A stretch of 64,000 bases of DNA from Beroe forskalii. Lineage: Eukaryota; Ctenophora; Nuda; Beroida; Beroidae. Shown in pieces: positions 46,708 through 55,500 of the stretch (the stretch's first letter is position 1; each line of letters starts with the position of its first letter). Below the pieces are notes generated by a model. That model was given only the letters and a program-made list of their open reading frames with translations. It was not told the DNA's origin and did not search any database. The stretch spans positions 1 through 64,000 of the forward strand of contig WFMF01000254.1 in assembly GCA_011033025.1 (NCBI GenBank), given 5' to 3'. A program made the position numbers and the translations under genes.

Positions 46708-47201
46708 TCCCATGACTGTAGATAGGCAACAGAGCATTCCTAAATCCCTTCTATCAGTACTCTCTAAAATTTGTTTGTTATTTTGAGTCTGCAGGTCAAT
46801 ATTTCATGTATCACATGTGGTATTCTACTGATTCTTTTATATTCGTTTACTAATTTATTGATTCTAATTTATTCAATTCAGTTTTCAGATGTATTCAAGT
46901 TTGATGTTTTCAGGATGTAGTTATAATTTGATATTGTATTCTTTTAGTTGTTAGAAATTCATTGATATTGTAAGTTATTCCTTTTGATGTATTTAGATTC
47001 ATTGAGATTGTTATAACCGTTGTAATTTGTGCTCTGACCGTACGGCATCACTTGACTTTTCCAGTTATATATTGTATCAGTATGTTTTACTAATTTGTTA
47101 CATTGTCTTTTAGCTATAATGATCCACAGAAGATTGCACAATTCGAAGTTACAGACATCCTAAATGTTGTTTCATTTGAGTACTGATGAAATTTAAACTA
47201 T

Positions 47202-47222
47202 ATATATATATATATATATATT
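47202..47222. repeat. (AT)n run at the centre of the inverted pair
   Basis: About ten TA dinucleotides between the two arms. Confidence 0.9.
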
Positions 47223-47681
47223 TCAAAATTCAACAGGACTCAAATGATACAACATTTAACTGATCTGGAACTTCGATAAATTACATCTTCTAAGGATCAT
47301 ACTAAAAAGACATAAACGAATTAGTAAACACAATACAATATCAAATTTGAAAAGTCAAGTGATGACGTACGGTCAGAGCACAGTTAAAAGGTTGAATTGT
47401 TACAATTTCAATGGATCATAAATACCTAAAAGAAAGTTTACAATATCAATGGGTAACATACATCTGAAAGAATACAATATCAATAATAATACATCATAAA
47501 AACATCAAACTTAAATACATCTGAAAAATATAAACAAAATACGGGTAAAATGATGGAGAAGATTGAACAATGCAAAATAATTCAATATACCGTCTAGTAG
47601 ACTCCTAGTAATAAATAAAATATAGAATTGACTGATAGAAGGGATTTGGGAATGCTCTGGTGCCTATTTAAAGTCATGGGA

Positions 47682-47768
47682 TTAATTGCCTTGCATGCGC
47701 TTATTGGCTATTATGCGCTCATTACGGATGTTCAGCCCTCCATCTGATTCAAAAGTTTTAAGTTGGCC
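47682..47768 (-). pseudogene. Second, inverted copy of the retroelement ORF end
   Basis: Read on the minus strand, LKTFESDGGLNIRNERIIAN and a stop (GGCAATTAA) match the left copy almost exactly, with Met and Asn in place of Ala and Lys near the end. It is truncated upstream at about 47768. Confidence 0.55.
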
Positions 47769-47770
47769 CT

Positions 47771-48129
47771 CAAAGTCGCTGCAAGTTTTCAATCATCAAA
47801 TAGAGATAAACGTACGATTAATTTTAGCATGCGTTCAAGCCCTTTCACGTGAAAACACATTTTAAAGAATGCTTAATTAGTTAATTGAGGGAGATTCAAA
47901 CGGCAGTGAGATGATGAATGTTAATTCTGCTTATTTCTTAGTTACCAAAGCACACCACCACGGACAGGCTGCGATTTAAACTCATATCAATAGTTTTAAT
48001 CGTATAATTTTAGGTACTGGAGTGGCTGCGTAACCCAAACAATTTTCAATTGTTTTTGGCTATCCATATCACTCTTTTTCGGCATAAAACGTACGACAAT
48101 CAGTTCAAGTTGTGATAATTGCTACTGCC
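47771..48129. other. Noncoding stretch
   Basis: AT-rich unique sequence between the inverted pair and the 143-bp array; nothing recognised. Confidence 0.5.
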
Positions 48130-48665
48130 AAGAACTTTCATGCACTAAACGAGAGAATTACGTCGCTATCATTTTGACTTTTTGAATTATATGCGATAAT
48201 TACTTTAATTGGCCAATTAACTAATTAAGCGGTTGGCAACCGATACTTGAATGAAACGAATTAATCGTAGTTTCGACGTAAGTTAATAATGCCGTTAAAA
48301 TTAAGACGTTATCATTTTTACTTTTTGAGTTATACGCGATAATTACTTTAATTGGCCAATTAACCAATTAAGCGATTGGCAACCGATACTTGAATGAAAC
48401 GAATTAATCGTAGTTTTCACGTAAGGTAATAATGCCGTTCAAATTAAGACGTTATCATTTTTACTTTTTGAGATATACGCGATAATTACTTTAATTGGCC
48501 AATTAACTAATTAAGCGGTTGGCAACCGATACTTGAATGAAACGAATTAATCGTAGTTTCGACGTAAGTTAATAATGCCGTTAAAATTAAGACGTTATCA
48601 TTTTACTTTTTGAGTTATACGCGATAATTACTTTAATTGGCCAATTAACCAATTAAGCGATTATC
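48130..48665. repeat. 143-bp tandem array, nearly four copies
   Basis: The marker TACTTTAATTGGCCAATTAA occurs at 48201, 48344, 48487 and 48629, spacing 143, 143 and 142. Every copy carries the perfect 16-bp palindrome TTAATTGGCCAATTAA, then CAATTAAGCG, TTGGCAACCGATACTTGAAT and GAAACGAATTAATCG. Confidence 0.95.
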
Positions 48666-49114
48666 ATTTTAAAATTTAATATGGCCTAATGCACGTACAT
48701 CATTCTGAAGTTTCTTATGCCGTTTAGATTATGATTCTATTTTTTATGGTTTTTGAGAACACTCAAACATAATTTTTATCATCGAGTCGGGTCGTCGTAG
48801 TCCATCTTCTAATTTTTGGCAAAATAGTATTTTTTTGGTAATTTATTGTGAGAAAACGACGCGGTCGATTTTCATGAAATTTTCAGGATTTGTTGTTCGA
48901 GTCATGGACTACGTCTGTGTGAATTTTCGTGACCAACGGATCAAATTAACAGGTTGAAAGCACGGCTCGAAAATCGCGATTTTCGCAATTCACTGCTATA
49001 TTTTTATATATAATAGGCGCTGGCAAACGTATTTTTCAATACTTGAAAAACGGTTCCGCTACAACTTTTAGCACTTCATGCTAGTACTACTGGCTTGTTA
49101 GAGGTGTCTGGTTA
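48666..49114. other. Noncoding stretch
   Basis: AT-rich; contains another ATGAAATTTTCAGGA motif (48874-48888). No gene. Confidence 0.5.
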
Positions 49115-49292
49115 GTAGTCTCGGCCCTTCGGGCCGGGACTGCTGGCCTGTTATTGCCCTCGGCTCGGCCGAGGGCATCTGCCCTTCGGGCAGATGTTTG
49201 GTAGCATCCCTGGCCCTTCGGGCCGAGGATGCTGTTTCTCGGATGCTCTCGGCCCTTCGGGCCGAGGGCATCTTCGGGCAGATGCCCTCGGG
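49115..49292. repeat. Cluster of CCCTTCGGG hairpins
   Basis: At least four perfect stem-loops follow one another: CGGCCCTTCGGGCCG near 49123 and again near 49251, CATCTGCCCTTCGGGCAGATG near 49175, GGCCCTTCGGGCC near 49212. GCCCTCGGCTCGGCCGAGGGC (near 49156) and GAGGGCATCTTCGGGCAGATGCCCTC (near 49263) add more pairing. As RNA most would close on a C(UUCG)G tetraloop. A 62-codon open frame crosses the cluster but is repeat-derived. Confidence 0.8.
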
Positions 49293-49330
49293 GTTTTTTT
49301 CCGTGGCTGCGGGCGCTTGCCAGCGCCCTG

Positions 49331-49366
49331 ATATATATTTATTTATTTATTTATTTATTTATTTAT
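49331..49366. repeat. (TTTA)n microsatellite
   Basis: About eight TTTA units. Confidence 0.9.
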
Positions 49367-49462
49367 GGCGGTTCGTTTTCAAGTAGGCAACGAAATTCTT
49401 TTTTCATCGTGTTGCAAAAACTTTATAATAAATCAGAAAAATAATACGAGATTTTTTTCGGC

Positions 49463-50060
49463 CACCCTGAGGGGCGTAGTGGGCCACGCCCTTTTTTCGC
49501 AAAATTAAAGTTTCGAATTTTTCCAAAATTCTTTCGCCATTGAGTTGTTTATGATGAATAAAAATTTTGAGAATTGTGTCCGAATTATTGGGTCACCCTG
49601 AGGGGCGTGGGGGGGGGGGGGGGCACGCCCTTTTTTTCGCAAAAATTAAACTTTCGAATTTTTTCAAAATTCCTTCGCCATTGAGTTGCTTATGATGAAT
49701 AAAAATTTTGAGAATTTTGTCCGAATTATTGGGTCACTCTGAGGAGCGTGGGATGCCACGCCCTTTTTTTCGCAAAAATTAAACTTTCGATTTTTTCAAA
49801 ATTCCTTCGCCATTAAGTTGCTTATGATGAATTAAAGTTTTGAGAATTTTGTCCGAATTATTGGGTCACCCTAAGGGGCGTGGGAGGCCACGCCCTTTTT
49901 TCGAAAAAAAAAGATTTTCGAATTTTTTCAAAATTCCTTCGCTATGGAGTTGCTTATGATGAGTAAAGGTTTTGAGAATATTGTCGGCAATATTGAGTTA
50001 CCGTTGGGGGCGTGGGAAGCTTTTTTTTCGTAGAAATTTAAGTTTCGAATTTCCCCTCCA
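49463..50060. repeat. About 132-bp tandem array, 4.5 copies, with a hairpin per unit
   Basis: Unit starts CACCCTGAGGGGCGTGG at 49463, 49594, 49735, 49867 and about 49999. Each carries GGGGCGTGGNNGGCCACGCCC, a hairpin, then CTTTTTTTCGCAAAA, TTTCGAATTTTTTC and TTGAGTTGCTTATGATGAAT. Copy 2 contains a run of about 14 G (49609-49623) that lengthens it. Confidence 0.95.
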
Positions 50061-50203
50061 AACTCGCTCGGTCAAATCACTGTCAAAGGGACATGTGGCC
50101 GTTAGCTCATGCGGCTGCCATCATTCGCCGTCCGTAGGACGGGAACCGACTAGTAAGAATAATAAGAACATATTGTAATATTTAATTTCATTGATTCAGC
50201 CAC

Positions 50204-50476
50204 CTGAGTTGCTAAGGGGAAGGTGTCCGGCTCGTATTCCCGAATTATCTTGGCATTACCTTGCACTATACCCAGTTTACGCTGCTTGTATAATACGGAC
50301 TGCGCGCGCGAAATGCTGACGACGAACTCAGGGTTGATTTCTTTCCTTGCTTCCGTGAACCAGAGCAAAGATGTGTTATATCTGAGCATGATAATATGTT
50401 CGTCTTGCCATCTTTGTCCTTAGTACCATGTATAATGACTCCTCTGTGATACACAAGTATCTTTTCATCTATGCTT
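50204..50476 (-). pseudogene. Frame-broken coding exon or gene fragment, family not recognised
   Basis: On the minus strand one frame reads KILVYHRGVIIHGTKDKDGK and, after a one-base shift near 50392-50402, another continues MLRYNTSLLWFTEARKEINP then EFVVSISRAQSVLYKQRKLG. The sequence is of balanced, non-repetitive composition, unlike neighbouring noncoding DNA. A possible acceptor (CTTGAAG) precedes and a possible donor (CAG then GTGGCT, 50203) follows. I do not recognise the family; a membrane-lipid-binding or FERM/PH-like fold is only a guess. The break may be real decay or a sequence error. Confidence 0.35.
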
Positions 50477-51074
50477 CAAGAAATGTTTTCAGGAGATTTT
50501 CTGTTTTTCGTACCGCATCATATGGAAAATATCAGAAATTAATTAGCGAAGATTCTCCGCCCAACACAACATGTCGTGCTCATTCGTTCTCCCGTCCATC
50601 AAACTGAGTTCAGTGAATGGATTAAAAATGATGGTTGAGGCATATTAATTTTCTAGATGGATGCAGTGAGGCATGCATGGGCTATTGTGTGAGGATTACA
50701 CATAGAATTGATCAATCGTCATTTAATTTGCCGTTGAAAAGAACCGAATGTCTATTGTGATATCTTATTACATGTTACGATGCATACCTTTACATGGCAG
50801 ACATACCGGTTTCACTGCAGATCAGCTGAGATCAAACGTTCAAAGTTTTGACAACTGCTGAATTGGTGAAAGAACCGCCTAAAATAGTTTTAGCTGTTAG
50901 TGTCAGAGCTGTAGGTCATAAATCTCGAAGTTGATTTGACATATTTGGCTGAAATGCTATAAATACGAAAACATGACTACCGTCATTGTTATGGTTTACA
51001 AGCTAGAATTTATGACGGAAATGGCCGCTTTCGAGCGCGACATACCACACACATCTGTAGAATGACGTTTACCA

Positions 51075-51178
51075 CCCCTAAGATTTATATACCACACATC
51101 ACGTGACAGGTTCTGTACCCTAAGTTTTATATATCACATGTCACGTGACAGGTTCTATACCTTACATCACGTGACAGG
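51075..51178. repeat. 42-bp repeat with three TCACGTGAC palindromes
   Basis: TCACGTGAC at 51099-51107, 51141-51149 and 51167-51175. The first two sit in a 42-bp direct repeat (TAAGNTTTATATANCACA, then the palindrome, then AGGTTCTNTACC); the third is in a shortened unit. TCACGTGA matches the binding consensus of MiT/TFE and USF factors. Confidence 0.75.
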
Positions 51179-51264
51179 ATGGGCCGGGTGCCATGGCAGC
51201 TTCATACAACCCGACAAAGCACACGCGTAATAACACTCCTTAGACACATATCCCACAGCATAAC

Positions 51265-51280
51265 ATGGGCAATGAGCTCA
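51265..51280 (+). CDS. Speculative start exon with an N-myristoylation-type MGNELS start
   Basis: ATG GGC AAT GAG CTC A, good context (AACATGG), followed by GTAAAT. MGxxxS fits an N-myristoylation signal and would suit the acidic-then-basic protein encoded from 52205. The phases do not match without an extra exon or another acceptor, so this is only a hint. Confidence 0.15.
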
Positions 51281-52204
51281 GTAAATCGAAACGCTTATAG
51301 CTGGAAGGAAGCTGGAACCAGTTGGCGGTACCATGAAAAGTCAATACATGCTGTTTTTTCAACTCACTGAATATGTTATATCCCAAGGCTATATAGTCGT
51401 AGTTCAAGCTACCCTGACTATAGAGAATAGAGATTTTACTGCATGGTGGTTTGAGATTTTGTGGTTTGAACTTTGGAAGGTTTTACAAGTTTTTACCTTC
51501 CCCCCACGCATGTCGTATTAAGTTCTTTGTCTGAGAAGGATGCCAAGGTCCTCCGTTGATATAATATTTGCTTCTCACAGACTGTGTGTTGCGTGTAGCG
51601 TGATTCTTACACATTCCTAGAAATCACACCTCAACAGGAATATTTTTACTAGTCGCTGTGCGCTCTCTATATTATAGTGAATCCAACTAACAGATCTACC
51701 CTAAAAATATTTGTAACGTTAACTATTTGTACTGTCACTGCATCTGGCATGTAAATATGCTTAGCTCGAGGCATCTGTACTGCGACTGTGTCGCTATAAT
51801 CTTACATGCAATATTTTGTGTATTGTTATTTGTATATTGTGACTGTAACGATGTAGATTGTCCCTGAAGTACCTTTTCGTATTGCTGTATTGGAACTGTG
51901 AAGATCATGATGTGAAGATCAATAGACCATCCGGATTTCCTCAACTGCTCACATCTCGTTCCACTAATTTCAAATTGATTACCATCTGGAGGGAGCCAAG
52001 TTCAGAGCAAAGACTAATTTTCACACGAATATGAAAAACGAAAGTACGTTTGGCAAAAGTCACCGCCTCTAGTAAATCGAGTCATTTTCGCTGACTCAAG
52101 CGAAATTTTATTTTACTTTGCGTTCAAGCGTAACTAATAATCATAACTAAATACTCTAATAAATAATAATTTACTGAAAGTGATGGTAATTTAATAATTT
52201 TAAG
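51281..52204. other. Noncoding stretch
   Basis: No supported exon between the E-box repeat and the acidic exon. Confidence 0.45.
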
Positions 52205-53102
52205 GGACCTAGTGAAGAAGAAGACGCTTTGGCAACATTGGAGGATTCTGTGAACGAAGCTGGGGCCGATGTGATAATTGATGATCCTGCAGCTGCCAGT
52301 GAGACTACTGTGATTGAGGAGGCTAAACCTGGTGAAGATGACACAAACGAAGTTGTAACTGAGAATGCAGGTGAAACTGCTTCTGGTCAAGGTGACACAA
52401 ATGAAGCTGAAGTTACTGAGAAGGCTGATCAAGCCTGTGCAAGTGAAACTGTAGCTGGTCAAGATGATCAAGTTGTCCCTGAAAAAGAAGGGAACGGTCA
52501 AGAGGGAGCTGCTAATGACGACAACGAACCTAAGAAAGAGGGATTTAAGGACAAGGTTAACAAACGACGAGTAAGTGTCGGGGTTTTGGGTAGATTAGCT
52601 GCTTTCGAAAAGAAACCGGAGGATATTGAACCAGTGCTTGAGATTCAACGACCGACTCGAAGGAAAACAATTGTGGAAGAAGCACCAGCTATTGATGAAT
52701 TAGATACGAAGAAGGACAGTCTGAAGCGTATTCCAGAGAAGGAACTGCCTTTGGAAGAGGAACCAGCAGAAGAGGAGAAAGCAGAAGAGGAGAAAGCAGA
52801 GGAAGAGCAACCAGATCAAGTGGGGACAGAAGCTGAAGAACAGACGGAGGAGCAAGTTGAAGAGCAGAATGAAGAGCAAACAATTGAAGAAGTTGAAGAG
52901 CAAACAATAGAAGAAGTTAAAGAGCAGCCAGAAGAGCAAGTTGTTGAGGAGCCTGAAAATGATCCGCCTGTGGAGGAAGGATATGATGCCTGCAATGTCC
53001 AGCCTGAGGACAATGCTGCAGTAGTAGAAGCTGTTGATGATGTTATTGAGGACAGTGCCCCAGACCATCTGAACGAGGCCCCTTCAGAAGCTTCTAGTGA
53101 AG
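52205..53102 (+). CDS. Acidic protein, recognised exon A
   Basis: Long open frame with extreme Glu and Val content. The opposite-strand frames (52124-53068) are Leu/Cys/Ser shadows. The frame continues 15 codons past the donor into GCHLPCHLPGIS and a stop. Confidence 0.7.
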
Positions 53103-54742
53103 GTGAGAGCGGATGCCACTTGCCATGCCACTTGCCAGGGATCAGTTGATGCCATTGCTTTTTCTACCACGATATATTTTACAGTTTTTTGCTAGATTAT
53201 GCTGTACTTACCTTGACATTGCTGAGGGAACGTTTCATACCAATTCTAGTCATATTCATAACTTGAAGTTTGCATTTTAATCGATATTTTGATCCCCTTT
53301 AAGTTAAAAAGGGCTGATCATATATTCAAAATTTATTGCTGGCCAGTGCTGATATAGTCAATGGTATAAGTAGCCATACCAAAAGTGATCCATGAAAGCC
53401 ACTGCGTTCCACTGTTCCATGATAAGGAGGATATATTAACGAATTAACACGGTTTATGCTCTTTGTTCTGTTCCACAAATCACATAATATGCAACTAACA
53501 CAATGATATGCAGTCTGCATAATGGTATCTGCACGAGGCATTGTGTCCTACGCTCTCGTCGGGGCATGTACTTATGTAGACTCATATCTCCCATCATTTT
53601 TAGTTGGTATAAAACGCATTTAACCATGTCATACACTTTGTATGTCTATATATACACAGACAGACCTGGGTTTAATACTTTGCTAGATGCGCGCGCAGGT
53701 CGTAAAATCAATCATTTGCAACCAGATCTCGAGCAAGTTCAGCTAAGTGGAATAATATAAACCTTCTCGGGTAAGTATATATAAAATATATATCTTGATG
53801 GTATATATCTCATTTCTGAGCGTGATTCTACTTCACACAAAAGATAGGACAAGCTTTTGTTTAGGACATTATAAGCTGTCGTACTATATTTTGTCAGCTC
53901 TGGACTGCTGTGGTACGTACAACACAATAGCCGCGGTGTTTGAATAACGCTCATAGTTTTGTACTACGATTTGTGCGTTATATATTAGCCGCCATTCCGC
54001 ATTCTCCTGCTGCTGCCACATGTTTTTGAACTGCTGCTCGGACATCGATTGGTCGGATAGCGTGACCCTCCCGTGGGTCTTCCACCGCAGGGGATCCTCA
54101 TCCCGATGTTCCGGAGACAAGCCAGGTGCAGGGTCGTGTGAGGAGGAAGGATCCCTCTCATCCCGGGCTCCTGACATTATCCTATCTCATGTCCTGGTGG
54201 ACGGCACCGCGTCTGAAGGAGAGACCCGGGCTCTCTGTGGCGTATCATCCCCGGATCTACCTCGCTCCCGATCCGCCTCACACCTCGCCTCTCACCATGC
54301 CTTTAGCAACGGAGACCACCCGACCTACACCCACCCCACCTCCCCCCGCCTCAAGGACATCGCCCAAGCTGCTACCTCCACCGACACCCACCACCATGTG
54401 ATACTGAGGAAGTGTGTCACCCAGATGCCCCAGTACACGGTGTCTGATAACGCTGAGAGTGGCGTTAAGCCAGATGAGGAGGTGGAGAAAGTGTTGGGCC
54501 CGGAGAAGAAGAAGAAGAAGATTACTGATCCCTCAGCATCCGCTCCAACTCCGGAAACTACGGGAGAAAATGGACATTCAGTTTCAGGGGTGCCCAAGAA
54601 GAATAAAAAGTCAAAATTCAAGACAAGAATTAAGGTGGTTAAAAAGTTTTTCTCTAAAAAGGGGTCAAAATCGTCTTCCAAGGATTCAGTTAAGGGTAAG
54701 AATCAGGCAGACAAATCAGGCAATGAATCAAAAATGTCATGA
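52205..54742 (+). CDS. Glu-rich / Lys-rich disordered protein (two exons recognised)
   Basis: Exon 52205-53102 (acceptor TTTTAAG, donor GTGAGA, phase 0 to 1) encodes about 299 residues, strongly acidic, with EEKAEEEKAEEE and EEQTIEEVEEQTIEEVKEQ repeats. A basic island, NKRRVSVGVLGRLAAFEKK and RPTRRKTIVEE, carries two protein-kinase-A-type sites (RRVS, RRKT). The second exon starts at 54126 or 54132, both in the right phase. It runs to TGA at 54740-54742, passing a Ser/His-rich part (SRSASHLASHHAF) to a Lys-rich end (KSKFKTRIKVVKKFFSKKGS). An acidic disordered body with a basic aromatic-containing effector segment recalls MARCKS or AKAP12 membrane-binding scaffolds, but homology is not shown. 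There is no ATG at the beginning, so upstream exons are missing. If the donor is not used, the first exon would end at 53149. Confidence 0.65.
53103..54125. other. Intron between the two exons of the acidic protein
   Basis: About 1 kb, AT-rich; no nested feature. A stronger-looking acceptor at 54090 (CTTCCACCGCAG) gives the wrong phase for the 53102 donor. Confidence 0.45.
54126..54742 (+). CDS. Acidic protein, terminal exon B
   Basis: Open frame of about 205 codons to TGA. It contains CEEEGSLSSRAPD, DNAESGVKPDEEVEKVLGPE with a KKKKK run, and the basic C-terminus. Overlapping frames in the same strand are Pro/Arg-rich shadows. Confidence 0.7.
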
Positions 54743-54902
54743 ATTACTCAACGAATTTGTCAGTCGTTCCCTGCGTGTTCTCAGAATTATATGAACTTTT
54801 TGTTTATTTGATGACTGAGTAGAGACGGTAAGTAGACATCATGGATCATGAATTAATTATTCATGGAATCAAATACTTTGGAAGTTGCATAAGGCACCTG
54901 TG

Positions 54903-54908
54903 AATAAA
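54903..54908 (+). terminator. Polyadenylation signal AATAAA of the acidic protein gene
   Basis: AATAAA, 161 bases after the stop codon, followed by TGTCACAGCC and GATCTGTTC. Confidence 0.5.
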
Positions 54909-55372
54909 TGTCACAGCCCCTTCACTGAGATCTGTTCACATGGAACAAGGTGCGAAAATCGAATAATCGTGACCTATAAAGCACGAAAATACTGATTAAC
55001 AGTCAGAAATTCTGATTTCGATTATCCGTGAATCGCCACAAATTCCTTTTAACAATCTTACAATTCTTTCAGTAAAGAATAATATATTCAGGTTAGCACA
55101 AGAATTTATATTACAATCATAAATTGGTGTTACGTTACGGGATAATCTTATTACATCAAACGTTGGGCACTGAGCAGTCGAGTTTTATCACCCATGTATG
55201 ACTTTATTAACACACACCAACCTTATCTGTTACTGTTAATAATATCATATGATGATAAATATACGTTGTCTTCTTGTTGTGTGACTCGTAAAGCATAGGA
55301 TTATTTTGTATTTCATACACTTTGACTTTTCACTTTTATAGAGGTTTGTTTTACTTATCAAATCGGAAAATA

Positions 55373-55500
55373 ATGTGCCCGAGGTGTGCCCTGGGTGGTT
55401 GTACTCAAATGTGCCCCAGGTGTGTCTTGTGCCCGAAGTGTGCCCGAAATGTGCCCGAGATGTGCCCCAGGTGTGCCCAGGTTGTGCCCCAGGTGTGCAT
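55373..55500. repeat. GTGCCCGAGGT tandem minisatellite
   Basis: Eleven- to twelve-base units GTGCCC(C/G)AGGT repeat about ten times, giving MCPRC-type peptides in two frames. Probably not coding. Confidence 0.8.

Larger units (their letters stand above)
46620..47770. mobile_element. Tail-to-tail inverted pair of retroelement 3' ends
   Basis: Left arm (about 46620-47190) and right arm (about 47225-47770) are diverged reverse complements over roughly 550 bp. They pair the ORF ends, the shared 3' tract (AATCCCATGACTxTAxATAGGC) and the distal AT-rich sequence, around a 20-bp (AT)n centre at 47202-47222. Both fragments point inward with their 3' ends. Confidence 0.75.

Noticed and set aside
49198..49386. 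62-71 codon frames over the CCCTTCGGG cluster
   Set aside because: Repeated hairpins and the TTTA microsatellite generate the open frames.
50095..50155. tRNA- or SINE-like sequence (GTTAGCTCATGCGG resembling a box A)
   Set aside because: No matching box B (GGTTCRA) at the expected distance and no cloverleaf could be drawn; the similarity is probably coincidental.
52124..53068. Minus-strand frames of 125, 122, 72 and 65 codons
   Set aside because: Shadows of the Glu-rich exon; their Leu/Cys/Ser composition is the complement of Glu codons.
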